Assembly: GCA_020850415.1 (NCBI GenBank)
Contig: JADZER010000030.1
Span: 62,001-126,000, forward strand
Source: Phycisphaerales bacterium
GTDB taxonomy: Bacteria; Planctomycetota; Phycisphaerae; Phycisphaerales; UBA1924
DNA length: 64,000 nucleotides
Direction of reading: 5' to 3'
A program made the translations under genes and the position numbers. The notes beneath the pieces are model-generated. The model did no database searches, was not told the origin of the DNA, and was given only the letters and a program-made list of their open reading frames with translations. Below, in pieces: positions 49,977 to 58,765 of the stretch. Within the stretch, counting starts at the first letter, position 1, and each line of letters begins with the position of its first letter.

Positions 49977-51611
49977 TCAGGCCTCCGGGGCGGGGTGTGT
50001 CGCGTCGGCGTCCGGCGCCAGCTCGCGGGGCCGGTAGCCGCCCTTGGACTTGAAGTAGACCCAGAGGAGGAGGTAGCAGGCCAGCATGAAGCCGGGGAAG
50101 TAGGCCATCTTGGCGAGGGCCCGCTGGGTGCTTCGGTCGCTGACATCCTTAATCTTGGCGGCCACCTGGGCGCCGGAGTCCGCCGGGAGGTCGGCGAGCT
50201 TGGCCTGGAGCGCGGCGTCGTCGATGGCCGGGTAGGGGATGACCTCGTAGATCGTCCGGTCCTCGGTGACGGTCAGCTCGCCCTTCTCGTTGAGCAGCCC
50301 CGGCGCTGCCGCGACGATCGACTGATCGCTCTTGACCGCGTCGATGCGTTCGTTGGCCTGGAGGGCGCCGATGTAGGGGAAGCCGAGCGTGCCGACGGCG
50401 AGCATGCCGACGCCGCCGAGGGTGTTGAGCGTGAGGGCCCCGCCCTTGGGGGTCTGCTCCGAGGCGATGCCGAGCATGGTGGGCCAGAAGAAGCTCTTGC
50501 CGACGGCGTAGATGGTGGCGGCGCCGAAGATAATCAGACCCTCGGCGCGGGAAAGCCAGACCAGCCCGAGGACGGCCAGGACGGAGCTGACCATGAGCAG
50601 GCCCAGCGGGCTGATCTTGTGGACGATGGCGCCGGCCATGAAGCGCAGCACCATCATGACGAACGCGGTGTAGACAAGGACGAGGCCGGGGTGGAACTTG
50701 CCGGCCGCCATGCCCTTGAGGATGCCCTCGATCCAGCCGTCGGTGCCCAGCTCGGTGGTGGCCAGCGGCATCATGATGAGCGTGAGGAAGAACAGCAGCG
50801 GGCTGCCGAGGGAGCGGGTGTAGACGCCGAAGGCCGCGACGAACGCGACGCCGACGGCGATGCAGGCGCCGTAGCCCGCGGCGCCGGAGGGCTTGAAAAA
50901 GTCCATGAGCTGGAGGGACAGCAGCGTGCCCACGACCAGCGCGGTCAGCACGCCGAACTCCGAGAGCATCTGGCGGTAGGTGACGCCGGAGGCGACCCGC
51001 TCCTGCACGGGGAACTTCTCGGGCAGGAGCATCAGGAAGAAGACGACCGCCGGCGGGGCGATGATGGCGATCTTGATCCACCACGCAACTTGAATGAAGT
51101 CCAGACCGATCGTGAGCAGGCCCGCGACGACCAGCCCGCCCGGCCAGCCCGCGTGGAGGATGTTGAGCCACTGCGACTTGTTCTTGCTGAAGAGCGTCGT
51201 GACGACGGGGTTGATGTACGCCTCGACCGTGCCGTTGGAGAGGCCGAGGATGAGGCTGCCCCAATACAGCAGTTCGTAGGCGAGCTTGGGGTTGCCCTGG
51301 CCCCCGCCCGAGATGAAGTACGCCGAGACCCCCATCACCGACCAGATGAGGTAGCCGCCGAACGAGCAGACCATCGCGACCTTGTAGCCGATGCGGTCGA
51401 TGAAGAAGCTGAAGAGGATGATGCTCACGGCGAAGGGCCAGATGCCGATGCCCGCGAGGCGTCCGGCCTGGGCGTCGTCGAGGCCGAACTCCGCGGCCCA
51501 GGCGCCGATCAGGAACATGCGCGAGATGAACCCGAACGCGGTCGTGATCAGGGCGATGAAACAGCCCCAGAACAGTCGCTGCTGGTGGGTCTGGAGGGAG
51601 GTGTTGGACAT
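49977..51611 (-). CDS. MFS transporter
   Basis: A 544-aa membrane protein with about twelve helices: 'LFWGCFIALITTAFGFISRMFLIGAWAAEFGLDDAQAG', 'LYWGSLILGLSNGTVEAYINPVVTTLFSKNKSQWLNILHAGWPGGLVVAGLL', 'GKSFFWPTMLGIASEQTPKGGALTLNTLGGVGMLAVGTLGFPYIGAL'. The N-G-x-x-E-A-x-x-N-P and H-A-x-x-P-x-G segments resemble sugar/nucleoside-type MFS transporters (fucose permease, NupG relatives) in planctomycetes. A hydrophilic loop of about 90 residues sits before the last helix. The substrate is unknown. Confidence 0.92.
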   Translation of the reverse strand: MSNTSLQTHQQRLFWGCFIALITTAFGFISRMFLIGAWAAEFGLDDAQAGRLAGIGIWPFAVSIILFSFFIDRIGYKVAMVCSFGGYLIWSVMGVSAYFISGGGQGNPKLAYELLYWGSLILGLSNGTVEAYINPVVTTLFSKNKSQWLNILHAGWPGGLVVAGLLTIGLDFIQVAWWIKIAIIAPPAVVFFLMLLPEKFPVQERVASGVTYRQMLSEFGVLTALVVGTLLSLQLMDFFKPSGAAGYGACIAVGVAFVAAFGVYTRSLGSPLLFFLTLIMMPLATTELGTDGWIEGILKGMAAGKFHPGLVLVYTAFVMMVLRFMAGAIVHKISPLGLLMVSSVLAVLGLVWLSRAEGLIIFGAATIYAVGKSFFWPTMLGIASEQTPKGGALTLNTLGGVGMLAVGTLGFPYIGALQANERIDAVKSDQSIVAAAPGLLNEKGELTVTEDRTIYEVIPYPAIDDAALQAKLADLPADSGAQVAAKIKDVSDRSTQRALAKMAYFPGFMLACYLLLWVYFKSKGGYRPRELAPDADATHPAPEA

Positions 51612-51984
51612 GGGTGCCGACTCCGGGTTCGGAAATTGGGAGGGCGGGCAAAGCGCGGAATCTACGGCGGAGCGCTCGGGGTGTCAACGCGGGCCGACAG
51701 CGGGCGATCGCGCCCGGGGAGGGAAGAGCCTCCCGACCGAGACCCATGCCCAGGCCCAGACCCCGCCCGGGGGATCCAGCGCACCGGGCGTGCCGCCCGC
51801 AGTCCCATGGGCATCCCATGGTCGGTCGGGCTCGGTCGGGCGCCCGAGCACCCCGCCCCAGGCCCCGCCGCACCTGGCCTCGCCCGGCGCTCCCGCCTCC
51901 TAGACTTGGCCCTTGTTTCACCGCACGCTGGTCGGTCCGGGGGTGTTCCCCGGGCCCGGGGCGTGCCCGTCGAAAGGTCCGCAT
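51612..51984. other. 373-bp divergent gap between MFS and trigger factor genes
   Basis: No coding gene or RNA gene is recognised. The segment is G/C-rich with several short internal repeats of 'ggtcgggctcggtcggg' type near 51830. The tig promoter probably lies around 51900-51920 ('cctagacttggcccttgttt'), the only A/T-rich spot near the start. Confidence 0.5.
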
Positions 51985-53355
51985 ATGGCCCAGGCCACCA
52001 CCGCAACCGAAAACACCGTCACGATCTCCGATGTCGGCCCCAGCCGGAAGAAGATCACGATCGAGATCCCGGCCGAGACGGTCTCCGCGAAGATGACCGA
52101 CTCGCTGGACACCCTGGCGGTCGAGGCCGCGTTGCCCGGCTTCCGCAAGGGGCGCGCCCCCAAGCGGCTGATCGAGAAGCGGTTCGGGACCACGCTTCGG
52201 TCCGAGGCCAAGCAGCAGATGGTGGCCGAGGCGTACTCCAAGGCGGTCGAGGCGCACAAGCTCGAGGTGATCAGCGAGCCGAGTTCCGAGACGCTCGACA
52301 AGGTCGAGATCCAGGAGGGCAAGCCGCTTGTCTTCGAGATCGAGGTCGAGGTCCTGCCCGAGTTCGCCCTGCCCGAGCTCAAGGGCATCAAGGTGTACAA
52401 GCCGCGGCTGGAAATCGGCGACGACCGGGTCGCCAAGGAGCTCGAGCGGCTGTGCATCACCGAGGGCAACCTCGAGGAGCGCGAGGCCTGCGAGCCCGGC
52501 GACTATCTGACGGGCCAGGCCCGGATGGAGCTTCCCGACGGGACCGAGTTCTACAACATCAACGGCGCCGTCGTGCAGGCCCCCACCGCCGACAAGGAGG
52601 GGCGCGGCATGATCCTCGGCATCATGGTCGAGGACTTCGCCAAGCAGCTCGGCCTGCCCAAGGCGGGCGATGAGGTCGCGATCAAGGCCAAGGGCCCGCA
52701 GAACCACGAGATCGAGCGGCTCCGCGGCGCTGATCTGAAGATGACCTTCAAGGTCGACCGCGTCGACCGGATCATCCCGGCCGAGGCCGCGACGATCGCG
52801 CTGGGCTTCGGGTTCCCCAGCGTTGACGCGCTCAAGAGCGAGATCAAGAACCGTCTCCAGGGGCGTGTCGCCGTCGAGCAGCAGTCGATGATGCGCAACC
52901 AGGTCGCCAAGAACCTCGTCGACGCCACCGAGATGGCGCTGCCCGAGAAGATGGCCGCCAACCAGACCGAGCGGAACCTGCACCGCCGGCGGATGGACCT
53001 CATGTACCGCGGCATCGACGCGCAGCACATCGAGGAGCAGATCTCCGACCTGCGCAACTCCAGCCACGAGGTGGCGGTCCGCGAGCTGAAGCTCTACTTC
53101 ATCCTGCACCGGGCCGCCGAGCAGATGAAGGTCCAGGTGACCGAGGGCGATGTCAACGCCCGCATCGCCCAGATGGCCGCCCAGCGCAACGAGCGCCCCG
53201 AGAAGCTGCGCCAGGAGCTTATCACCAGCAACCAGATCGGCAATGTCTTCCAGCAGATCCGCGAGCACAAGGCCCTGGACGCCGTCCTGGCACAGGCGGT
53301 GGTCGAGGAGGTCAGCCAGGAGGAGTTCGAGAAGAAGTTCGCCGACGAGGGCTGA
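51985..53355 (+). CDS. tig: trigger factor
   Basis: A ribosome-associated chaperone of 456 aa. The N-terminal ribosome-binding domain carries the signature 'LPGFRKGRAPKRLIEKRFG' (residues about 50-68). The middle (PPIase-position) domain is degenerate: 'GDYLTGQARMELPDGTEFYNINGAVVQAPTADKEGRGMILG'. A long helical C-terminal domain follows ('IKNRLQGRVAVEQQSMMRNQVAKNLVDATEMALPEKMAANQTERNLHRRRMDLMYRG'). PPIase activity is therefore doubtful. ATG 51985 starts just before the conserved domain. A strong intrinsic terminator follows. Confidence 0.95.
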   Translation: MAQATTATENTVTISDVGPSRKKITIEIPAETVSAKMTDSLDTLAVEAALPGFRKGRAPKRLIEKRFGTTLRSEAKQQMVAEAYSKAVEAHKLEVISEPSSETLDKVEIQEGKPLVFEIEVEVLPEFALPELKGIKVYKPRLEIGDDRVAKELERLCITEGNLEEREACEPGDYLTGQARMELPDGTEFYNINGAVVQAPTADKEGRGMILGIMVEDFAKQLGLPKAGDEVAIKAKGPQNHEIERLRGADLKMTFKVDRVDRIIPAEAATIALGFGFPSVDALKSEIKNRLQGRVAVEQQSMMRNQVAKNLVDATEMALPEKMAANQTERNLHRRRMDLMYRGIDAQHIEEQISDLRNSSHEVAVRELKLYFILHRAAEQMKVQVTEGDVNARIAQMAAQRNERPEKLRQELITSNQIGNVFQQIREHKALDAVLAQAVVEEVSQEEFEKKFADEG

Positions 53356-53382
53356 TCCCCCGTCAGATGCATTCACGCATCG

Positions 53383-53413
53383 CACCGGCGGCCTGGCCGC
53401 CGGTGTTTTTTTT
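53383..53413 (+). terminator. intrinsic terminator of tig
   Basis: A perfect stem, CACCGGCGGC/GCCGCCGGTG with loop ctg, is followed by eight T. A textbook Rho-independent terminator 28 bases after the tig stop. Confidence 0.95.
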
Positions 53414-53455
53414 GCCGCGGATGAACGCGGATGAACGCGGATGAACGCGGATCAA
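53414..53455. repeat. 10-bp tandem repeat
   Basis: About four copies of 'gcggatgaac' follow the tig terminator, and the inverse 'ccgcggatggtcgcgg'-like sequence appears at about 53500-53520. Units are short, with no unique spacers, so this is not a CRISPR. Confidence 0.8.
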
Positions 53456-53529
53456 CACCGCGAGATTCCTGGTGGCCGCAGCGCCGCACCCCTGCTTTAG
53501 ATCCGCGACCATCCGCGGCCGCCGGCCCA

Positions 53530-54843
53530 TCAATCGTGGCGCAGCGCCACGATCGGGTCCTGCTTGGCCGCCTTGATCGCGGGGAAGATCCCGAAGAAGA
53601 GCCCCGTCAGCACCGCGACGGTGAACGCGAGCGCCACCGACCAGCCCGTCACCTCCGCGGAGATGGTCGTCTGGGTCTGGAAGAGCCTCTGGATCGTGGG
53701 CCCCAGGCTGTCCATCCCGACGCTCAGGCCGATGCCGAAAACCAGGCCCAGGATGCCGCCGATGGCGCTGAGCACGCCGGTCTCGACGACGAACTGGGCG
53801 GTGATGTGCCTGCGGGTCGCGCCGATGGCCCGGCGGATGCCGATCTCCCGGGTCCGCTCCTGGACGGTCGCGAGCATGATGTTCATGATGCCGATGCCGC
53901 CGATGAGCAGCGAGATGCCCGCGACCGCGCCGAGCACGATCTGCCAGGTCATCGCCGTCCGCTTCGCCTCCTCCAGCAGCTCGTAGGGCACGATCATCGC
54001 GACATCGTTCTCCGTCGCGTGCCGGAGGTTGACGATCCGCTCGATCCGCTGGGCGTCCCGCATCACCCGGTCGCGGCTCGAGCAGACAACATAGATCTCC
54101 GACACCTGCACCTCGCCCCCCGAGAACGACCCGCTCTCCCGGCGGACCACGACATCCCCGAACACCGCGTTGGCCGTCGTGAACGGAACATGCACATCGA
54201 GATTGAGGTCCCGCCCCACCAGCGACGCCCCCGCCCCGCCCGAGAGCCCCACCGGCGCCATCACCCCCGCCACCAGGAACGGCTTGTCGTCGATCCGGAG
54301 CGTCTGACCCAGCGGGTCCTCCTGAGGGAACAGCTGCTTGGCGACCGCCGACCCGATCACCGCGATCATGCTCCGCTCGTCCAGGTCGTTCTGCGTGATG
54401 TACCGCCCGCGCTCGACCCTGATCCCCGCGGCCTCCACCAGCTCGGGCGTCACGCCGAACGACTGGCTCGTCTGCACCCGGTTGTCCCGCAGCACCTGCC
54501 CGCCGACCTCCTTCAGCGGCGCGATCACCTCCGCGTCGGGGAAGTTCTCCCGGATCACATCCAGGTCGTCCCGCGTGAGCCCGTAGCGGATCACGAAGCT
54601 CCGCTGCTGCCCGCTCTGCTGGGTGTTGCTCTCCGGCGGCTTCTGGCTCCGCAGGATGATGTTCTTGGCCCCCAGCCGCTCGATCTGCAGCAGGGCCTCG
54701 CGCTTCGAGCCCTCGCCGATCGCCACCATGGTGATGACCGCCCCCACGCCCAGGATGATCCCCAGCGCCGTGAGCACCGACCGGAGGAAGTGCAGCCGCA
54801 GGTTCGTCAGGCCAAGCCGGATGGTCTCGATCAGAAAGGTCAC
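53530..54843 (-). CDS. MacB-type ABC transporter permease (FtsX-like)
   Basis: A 437-aa membrane protein: one N-terminal helix ('LRSVLTALGIILGVGAVITMVAIGEGSK'), a large periplasmic MacB_PCD domain, and three C-terminal helices ('IVLGAVAGISLLIGGIGIMNIMLATVQERTREIGIRRAIGATRRHITAQFVVETGVLSAIGGILGLVFGIG...'). The E-R-T-R-E-I-G-I-R-R-A-I-G-A motif is the family's coupling-helix signature. Such MacB-like permeases export lipids, peptides or antibiotics together with a MacB-type ATPase and a MacA-like protein. Neither is adjacent; the ATPase must be elsewhere. Confidence 0.94.
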   Translation of the reverse strand: MTFLIETIRLGLTNLRLHFLRSVLTALGIILGVGAVITMVAIGEGSKREALLQIERLGAKNIILRSQKPPESNTQQSGQQRSFVIRYGLTRDDLDVIRENFPDAEVIAPLKEVGGQVLRDNRVQTSQSFGVTPELVEAAGIRVERGRYITQNDLDERSMIAVIGSAVAKQLFPQEDPLGQTLRIDDKPFLVAGVMAPVGLSGGAGASLVGRDLNLDVHVPFTTANAVFGDVVVRRESGSFSGGEVQVSEIYVVCSSRDRVMRDAQRIERIVNLRHATENDVAMIVPYELLEEAKRTAMTWQIVLGAVAGISLLIGGIGIMNIMLATVQERTREIGIRRAIGATRRHITAQFVVETGVLSAIGGILGLVFGIGLSVGMDSLGPTIQRLFQTQTTISAEVTGWSVALAFTVAVLTGLFFGIFPAIKAAKQDPIVALRHD

Positions 54844-54915
54844 TCGCCGCTCCCTGGCCAGACCCCCCGGATCAGGCGGTGTACTCTAGCGGCGGTCCGC
54901 CCCGAGGTTGCACCC

Positions 54916-55212
54916 GTGCCCCAGGTTCACATCCAGACCGAGACCGATGTACCCCAGGGCTGGCGGTATGTCGTGGAGATCGCCCACGACGACGGGTCCC
55001 GCACCGCCCACCGCCTCCGGCTCGCGTGGGTGGACCACAACCACTGGGCCGGCGAGCGCCCGATACCCCCCAGCCGCGTGGTGCAAGCCCTGGTCGAGGC
55101 CCTGGTCGAGGCTCTGGTTGCGGTCGGCCGGCCTCTCCCGGACCGCTTCGACGCCTCCACCGCGCGGCGCTGGGTGCCGGACCTCGACGACCAGATCGCC
55201 GAACGGCTGTGA
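54916..55212 (+). CDS. small conserved-type hypothetical protein
   Basis: A 98-aa soluble protein from GTG 54916. It reads as beta strands followed by helices ('GWRYVVEIAHDDGSRTAHRLRLAWVDHNHWAGERPIPPSRVVQALVEALVEALVAVG'). A duplicated V-E-A-L unit comes from a 12-bp DNA repeat. The ORF has strong GC3 bias like its neighbours, and it faces the xylA stop with a 28-bp gap, so coding is likely. The function is unknown. The longer ORF that runs on to 57376 is not real because it covers the minus-strand xylA gene. Confidence 0.7.
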   Translation: MPQVHIQTETDVPQGWRYVVEIAHDDGSRTAHRLRLAWVDHNHWAGERPIPPSRVVQALVEALVEALVAVGRPLPDRFDASTARRWVPDLDDQIAERL

Positions 55213-55240
55213 GCCCCGCCCGCTGGGCGAGGGATCAGAA

Positions 55241-56413
55241 TCAATCCACGCCCAGCAGGATCTCCATCGTCCGCTGATCCAGCCGCTCGTAGGGCAGCGC
55301 CCTCGAGCCCAGCTTCTCGCGGTCGAACGCCATCGCGCCCAGGGTCTCCGCCCGCGAGGCCGTGAACCCCGCGGTCAGCGCGTCGATGTCCTTGCTCGCC
55401 CGGCTGATCTTCCGCAGCAGGGACTTGATCTCCTTGTCCGCGTTCCACCGCCTGGCCTTCTCCTTGAGGATCAGGTACGACCGCATCGACCCCCGGGCGA
55501 ACTCGATCACATCGTCCCGGTCCGCGGTGCGGAAGGCGTGGCTGTCGAAGTGCTTGAACCCGTCGTACTTGTGGTCCTCGAGCAGCTTCACCAGGAAGAA
55601 CGCGTGCTTGGGGTTCGCGCTCCCGAACCGGAAGTCCTGGTCGTACCGCCCGAACTCCTGGTCGTTCAGGTCGATGTGGAACAGCTTGCCCGCCTCGAGC
55701 GCCGCCGCCACCGCGTGCACAAAGTTCAGCCCAGCCATGTGCTCGTGCGCCACCTCGGGGTTCACCCCCACCATCTCCGGACGCTTGAGCGACGGGATCA
55801 GCGCCAGGTAGTGCCCCGTCGTGGGGAAGTACATGTGCCCCCGCGGCTCGTTGGGCTTGGCCTCCAGCGCGAACCGGAACTCGTACCCGCTCTCGACCGC
55901 GTAGTCGCACAGGAAATCGATCGCCGACCGGAAGCGCCGCACCGCCTCGACCGGGTCCTTCGCCGCGTCGGTCTCGACGCCCTCACGCCCGCCCCAGAAC
56001 ACGAACACCCTGGCGCCGAACTCGGCCGCCAGATCGAGCCCCCGCATGGTCTTCTGGATCGCGTACGCCCGCACCTCCGCGTCGTTGCTCGTGAACGCCC
56101 CGTCCTTGAACACGGGGTCGCCGAAGAGGTTGGTCGTCCCCATCGCGACCTGGATCTTGGTCCGCTTCAGGGCCGCGGCGAAATCCCTCTTGATCTCGGC
56201 GGCCTCCGCCTCGGTGGCGTCGATGGGCACGAGGTCGTTGTCGTGGAAGTTCACGCCGCAGACGCCCCCGACCTCCCCCAAGAGGTCGACGATCTCCGCG
56301 GGGGTCAAGACCGCCCTCGTCGGCCCGCCGAAGGGATCGCGCCCGGTGTTGCCGACCGTCCAGAGCCCGAAGGTGAACTTGTCCCGCATGGTGGGTTTGT
56401 AGGTGTCCGGCAT
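55241..56413 (-). CDS. xylA: xylose isomerase
   Basis: Interconverts D-xylose and D-xylulose (and glucose/fructose) with Mg2+/Mn2+ (EC 5.3.1.5). The 390-aa length is that of the short, Actinobacteria-type class I enzyme. Motifs: 'MRDKFTFGLWTVGNTGRDPFG', 'VNFHDNDLVPIDAT' (catalytic His-Asp), 'FVFWGGREGVETD', 'ALEAKPNEPRGHMYFPTTGHYLA' (metal-binding Glu, Lys), 'VGVNPEVAHEHMAGLNF', 'FHIDLNDQEFGRYDQDFRFG' (metal-binding Asp) and 'FDSHAFR'. The active-site set is complete. No xylulokinase is next to it. It is divergent in order with a small SlyX gene upstream. Confidence 0.97.
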   Translation of the reverse strand: MPDTYKPTMRDKFTFGLWTVGNTGRDPFGGPTRAVLTPAEIVDLLGEVGGVCGVNFHDNDLVPIDATEAEAAEIKRDFAAALKRTKIQVAMGTTNLFGDPVFKDGAFTSNDAEVRAYAIQKTMRGLDLAAEFGARVFVFWGGREGVETDAAKDPVEAVRRFRSAIDFLCDYAVESGYEFRFALEAKPNEPRGHMYFPTTGHYLALIPSLKRPEMVGVNPEVAHEHMAGLNFVHAVAAALEAGKLFHIDLNDQEFGRYDQDFRFGSANPKHAFFLVKLLEDHKYDGFKHFDSHAFRTADRDDVIEFARGSMRSYLILKEKARRWNADKEIKSLLRKISRASKDIDALTAGFTASRAETLGAMAFDREKLGSRALPYERLDQRTMEILLGVD

Positions 56414-56474
56414 GGCGCCTCCTCGGCGGGCATCGTAGAGCCCGCGCGCCGGCGCCGCCGGCGCGGGATCCGCG

Positions 56475-56684
56475 TCACCCCGGTCCCCCCGGTACCCCGG
56501 CTTCGCCCTCCGGCGGCTCGTCCTCGGCGAGCACCCGCCCCATCAGCATCTCGACCGCCCCGAGCCGGCGTGACAGGGCCTCGACCCGCCCGGACAGGGC
56601 CAGCACCTGCTCGGCCAATTCCTCCACCCGGCGCTCGCCGAAGAGCACCGCCTCCTCCAGCCTGGTCGCCCGCTCGCCGTCCAT
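56475..56684 (-). CDS. slyX: SlyX-like small coiled-coil protein
   Basis: A 69-aa protein beginning 'ERATRLEEAVLFGERRVEELAEQVLALSGRVEALSRRLGAVEMLM'. The R-x-T-R-L-E-E-A-x-x-F-x-E-R-x-x-E-E-L pattern and length fit SlyX, a short coiled-coil protein of unknown role. A heptad repeat is visible over the first 50 residues, and the tail is Pro/Glu/Gly-rich. It is 61 bp upstream of xylA and may share its transcript. Confidence 0.82.
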   Translation of the reverse strand: MDGERATRLEEAVLFGERRVEELAEQVLALSGRVEALSRRLGAVEMLMGRVLAEDEPPEGEAGVPGGPG

Positions 56685-56728
56685 CCTCGCACCTCCGCAG
56701 CGACGCCGATCCGGCTACGCTGTCGGCC

Positions 56729-57376
56729 ATGATGACCGGTCCGACCACCCCGATCAAGCCCGCCGCCCTGCTCGCGGTCGCCCTGTCGCTCCCGGCCCTC
56801 GCCGGCGAGCCCGCCCCCCGCCTCAGCCGCGAGGGTGCGCACCTGAGCCTCGGCCCCCGACAGCAGGAAGCCGATATCCCCGACGGCGCCGCCCGGAAGC
56901 CTTACGGCGCGGAGGGCACCGAGTGGATCCTCTTTGGTACGGGGGTCGCCCACGACTTCGACGACAACACCGATTTCAACCTCAACATCGGCTACTCGCG
57001 GTTCCTGGTCGACGATGTCGAGTGGCTGCTCGAGCTCGCCGGCTGGTACCACGCCCAGCAGGGCGACGACGCCGCGAGCCTCAACCCCGCCATGGAGTTC
57101 CGCTGGCACTTCTACAACTCGGGCGATACGAGCGTGTTCCTCAACGCCGGCATCGGCGTCCTCGGGGCGACCGACAATGTCCCGGACATGGGCACCGGCT
57201 TTGACTTCACGCCCCGCGCGGGCGTCGGCGTGACGCACCGGATCACCGACGACGGCACGCGTCTGATCGCCGGCCTCCGCTGGCACCACATCTCCAACGC
57301 ACGCATGGCCGGCGAGGACCGCAACCCGTCGCGCGACGCGCCGATGGTCTACCTCCAGCTCGCCGTCCCCTTCTAG
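56729..57376 (+). CDS. PagL-like (lipid A 3-O-deacylase / acyloxyacyl hydrolase-like) outer-membrane protein
   Basis: A 215-aa protein with a signal peptide ('ALLAVALSLPALAGE') and alternating beta strands typical of an eight-stranded barrel, ending in Phe ('VYLQLAVPF'). The segment H-H-I-S-N at residues 186-190 ('RWHHISNARMAG') matches the catalytic His-Ser region of PagL, which removes an acyl chain from lipid A in the outer membrane. The acidic partner near residue 200 is plausible but uncertain. Two Mets open the gene (56729, 56732). Activity is inferred from the motif alone. Confidence 0.83.
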   Translation: MMTGPTTPIKPAALLAVALSLPALAGEPAPRLSREGAHLSLGPRQQEADIPDGAARKPYGAEGTEWILFGTGVAHDFDDNTDFNLNIGYSRFLVDDVEWLLELAGWYHAQQGDDAASLNPAMEFRWHFYNSGDTSVFLNAGIGVLGATDNVPDMGTGFDFTPRAGVGVTHRITDDGTRLIAGLRWHHISNARMAGEDRNPSRDAPMVYLQLAVPF

Positions 57377-57423
57377 CGCCGCCCCCAGACCTCGAGCTCC
57401 AGACCCTCAGGCCTCAGGCCCCC

Positions 57424-58395
57424 CTACCCCGCCTGCGCCATCGAGACGCCGCCCTCGATGGTGGTGGCAACGATCCGGTTGCGCCCTTCCTTTTTCGCCC
57501 GGTACAGATTCCGGTCGGCCGACTCGATCCAGCCCGACGCCGCCGTCGCGCAGGGGCCCTCCGAACCCACGATCCCGATCGAGCAGGTGATGGACCGCTC
57601 CGGGTGCTTGGGCCACTGCACGTCCGAGAGCGCCGCGCGGATACGGTCGCACACGATCGACGCGGCTTTGGGACCGGTCTCGGGCATGATCAGCGCGAAC
57701 TCCTCGCCCCCGTAGCGGCAGGCGACATCCGACACGCGGCACTCCCGGACCAGCAGCTTGGCCAGCCCCCGCAGCGCCGCGTCCCCGGCCGGGTGGCCGT
57801 AGGTGTCGTTGACGCTCTTGAAATGATCGAGGTCGATCAGCGCGATCGACAGGGGGCGCCCGTGCCGGGCGCAGGTCGACGCCGCCTCCTCCCAGCGCGC
57901 GTCGAAGTGGGCCCGGTTGTACAGCCCCGTGAGACCGTCGATCTGGGCCCGCTGGCTCAGCATCCGCAGGAGATAGCTCACCCGCAGCGCCGAACGCACC
58001 CGCACCCGAAGCTCCGTGACATCGAACGGCTTGGTGATGAAGTCCACCGCGCCCAGATCGAACGCCGTCACCTTGTCGTGCGGGCTGTGCAGCCCCGACA
58101 GCATGATGACCGGGATGTGCAGCGTCGCCTCCGTATCCTTCAGCGTCCGCAGGACCTCCAACCCGTCCATCCCGGGCATGTCGATATCCAGCAGCACCAC
58201 CGACGGGAGCGACTCCTGCGCGATCCGGATCCCGTCGGACCCGGTCGTCGCGCTCACCACATCGATCCCCTCGCTCCGGAGCCGCATCGCCAGCAGGCGG
58301 TGTACATCCGGCGAGTCGTCGATCAGCAGCGCGACCGGCGTCCGCTCTTCCAGTGCGCCCTCGGGCGTCGCCAGGGTTGGGGGGATCGTTCCCAT
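57424..58395 (-). CDS. response regulator with GGDEF domain (PleD-like diguanylate cyclase)
   Basis: A 323-aa protein. REC domain (residues 20-140): acidic pair D26-D27, phosphoacceptor D70 ('VVLLDIDMPG') and K122 ('TKPF'). GGDEF domain (150-310): 'DGLTGLYNRAHFDARW', 'ALIDLDHFKSVNDTYGHPAGDAAL' and the active site G-G-E-E-F at 229-233. The c-di-GMP inhibitory site R-x-x-D (220-223) is intact, so product feedback is expected. The predicted output is c-di-GMP upon phosphorylation. A small Hpt gene 37 bp upstream on the same strand is a probable phosphodonor or relay. The gene contains the only coding ACGT found in the window (57619-57622). Confidence 0.95.
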   Translation of the reverse strand: MGTIPPTLATPEGALEERTPVALLIDDSPDVHRLLAMRLRSEGIDVVSATTGSDGIRIAQESLPSVVLLDIDMPGMDGLEVLRTLKDTEATLHIPVIMLSGLHSPHDKVTAFDLGAVDFITKPFDVTELRVRVRSALRVSYLLRMLSQRAQIDGLTGLYNRAHFDARWEEAASTCARHGRPLSIALIDLDHFKSVNDTYGHPAGDAALRGLAKLLVRECRVSDVACRYGGEEFALIMPETGPKAASIVCDRIRAALSDVQWPKHPERSITCSIGIVGSEGPCATAASGWIESADRNLYRAKKEGRNRIVATTIEGGVSMAQAG

Positions 58396-58432
58396 CCGGG
58401 CTCACTTCTCCGCCGCCGAGGCGACCGGGTCG

Positions 58433-58765
58433 CTACGCGGCCTCCAGAGGCAGCGCCCGCTCACACGCGCGGACGAGTGCCTCTGCTGATTCGACCAGTT
58501 CAGTCCCGGCCTTCACCCCTTCAGGTCCTTTTGCCCGGACCCACGCCGCCTGAAACGCCGCCACCGGCCTGGAGATGTCACCCCGCCCGAGCATCCCGGC
58601 GGAACCACCGAGCCGATGAGCGATCCGCCAAACCGCGTCCCAAGCACCGGAACGCACCCCAGCCCGAAGCCCCGGGAGCATTTCGAGCAGCGCGGTCTGG
58701 AACAACGACGACGCCGAAAGCGGTGCGCCCCCCACGCTACCCTGCGACCTTTCCCTCTCCTCCAT
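58433..58765 (-). CDS. Hpt (histidine phosphotransfer) domain protein
   Basis: A 110-aa stand-alone phosphotransfer protein. The motif 'WRIAHRLGGSAGMLG' (His50) fits the Hpt consensus H-x-L/R-x-G-x-x-x-x-x-G, and the surrounding helices have the expected spacing ('LLEMLPGLRAGVRSGAWDAV', 'FQAAWVRAKGPEGVKAGTELVESAEALVRACERAL'). It probably passes phosphate to or from the REC domain of the GGDEF protein encoded just downstream. No histidine kinase is adjacent. The start is the first Met (58765). Confidence 0.83.
   Translation of the reverse strand: MEERERSQGSVGGAPLSASSLFQTALLEMLPGLRAGVRSGAWDAVWRIAHRLGGSAGMLGRGDISRPVAAFQAAWVRAKGPEGVKAGTELVESAEALVRACERALPLEAA

Noticed and set aside
51612-51984. 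Possible structured RNA (SRP RNA or tmRNA) in the MFS/tig gap
   Set aside because: No SRP GNAR-tetraloop core, tRNA-like end or resume ORF could be found.
52500-52700. Inteins or inserted domains in trigger factor
   Set aside because: The middle domain is merely degenerate; length is within the family range.
53414-53455. Possible CRISPR-like repeat
   Set aside because: Units are about 10 bp and directly tandem with no spacers. A simple tandem repeat.
54908-57376. One long plus-strand gene of 822 codons
   Set aside because: It spans the minus-strand xylA and slyX genes. Only its ends correspond to real genes (54916-55212 in another frame, and 56729-57376).
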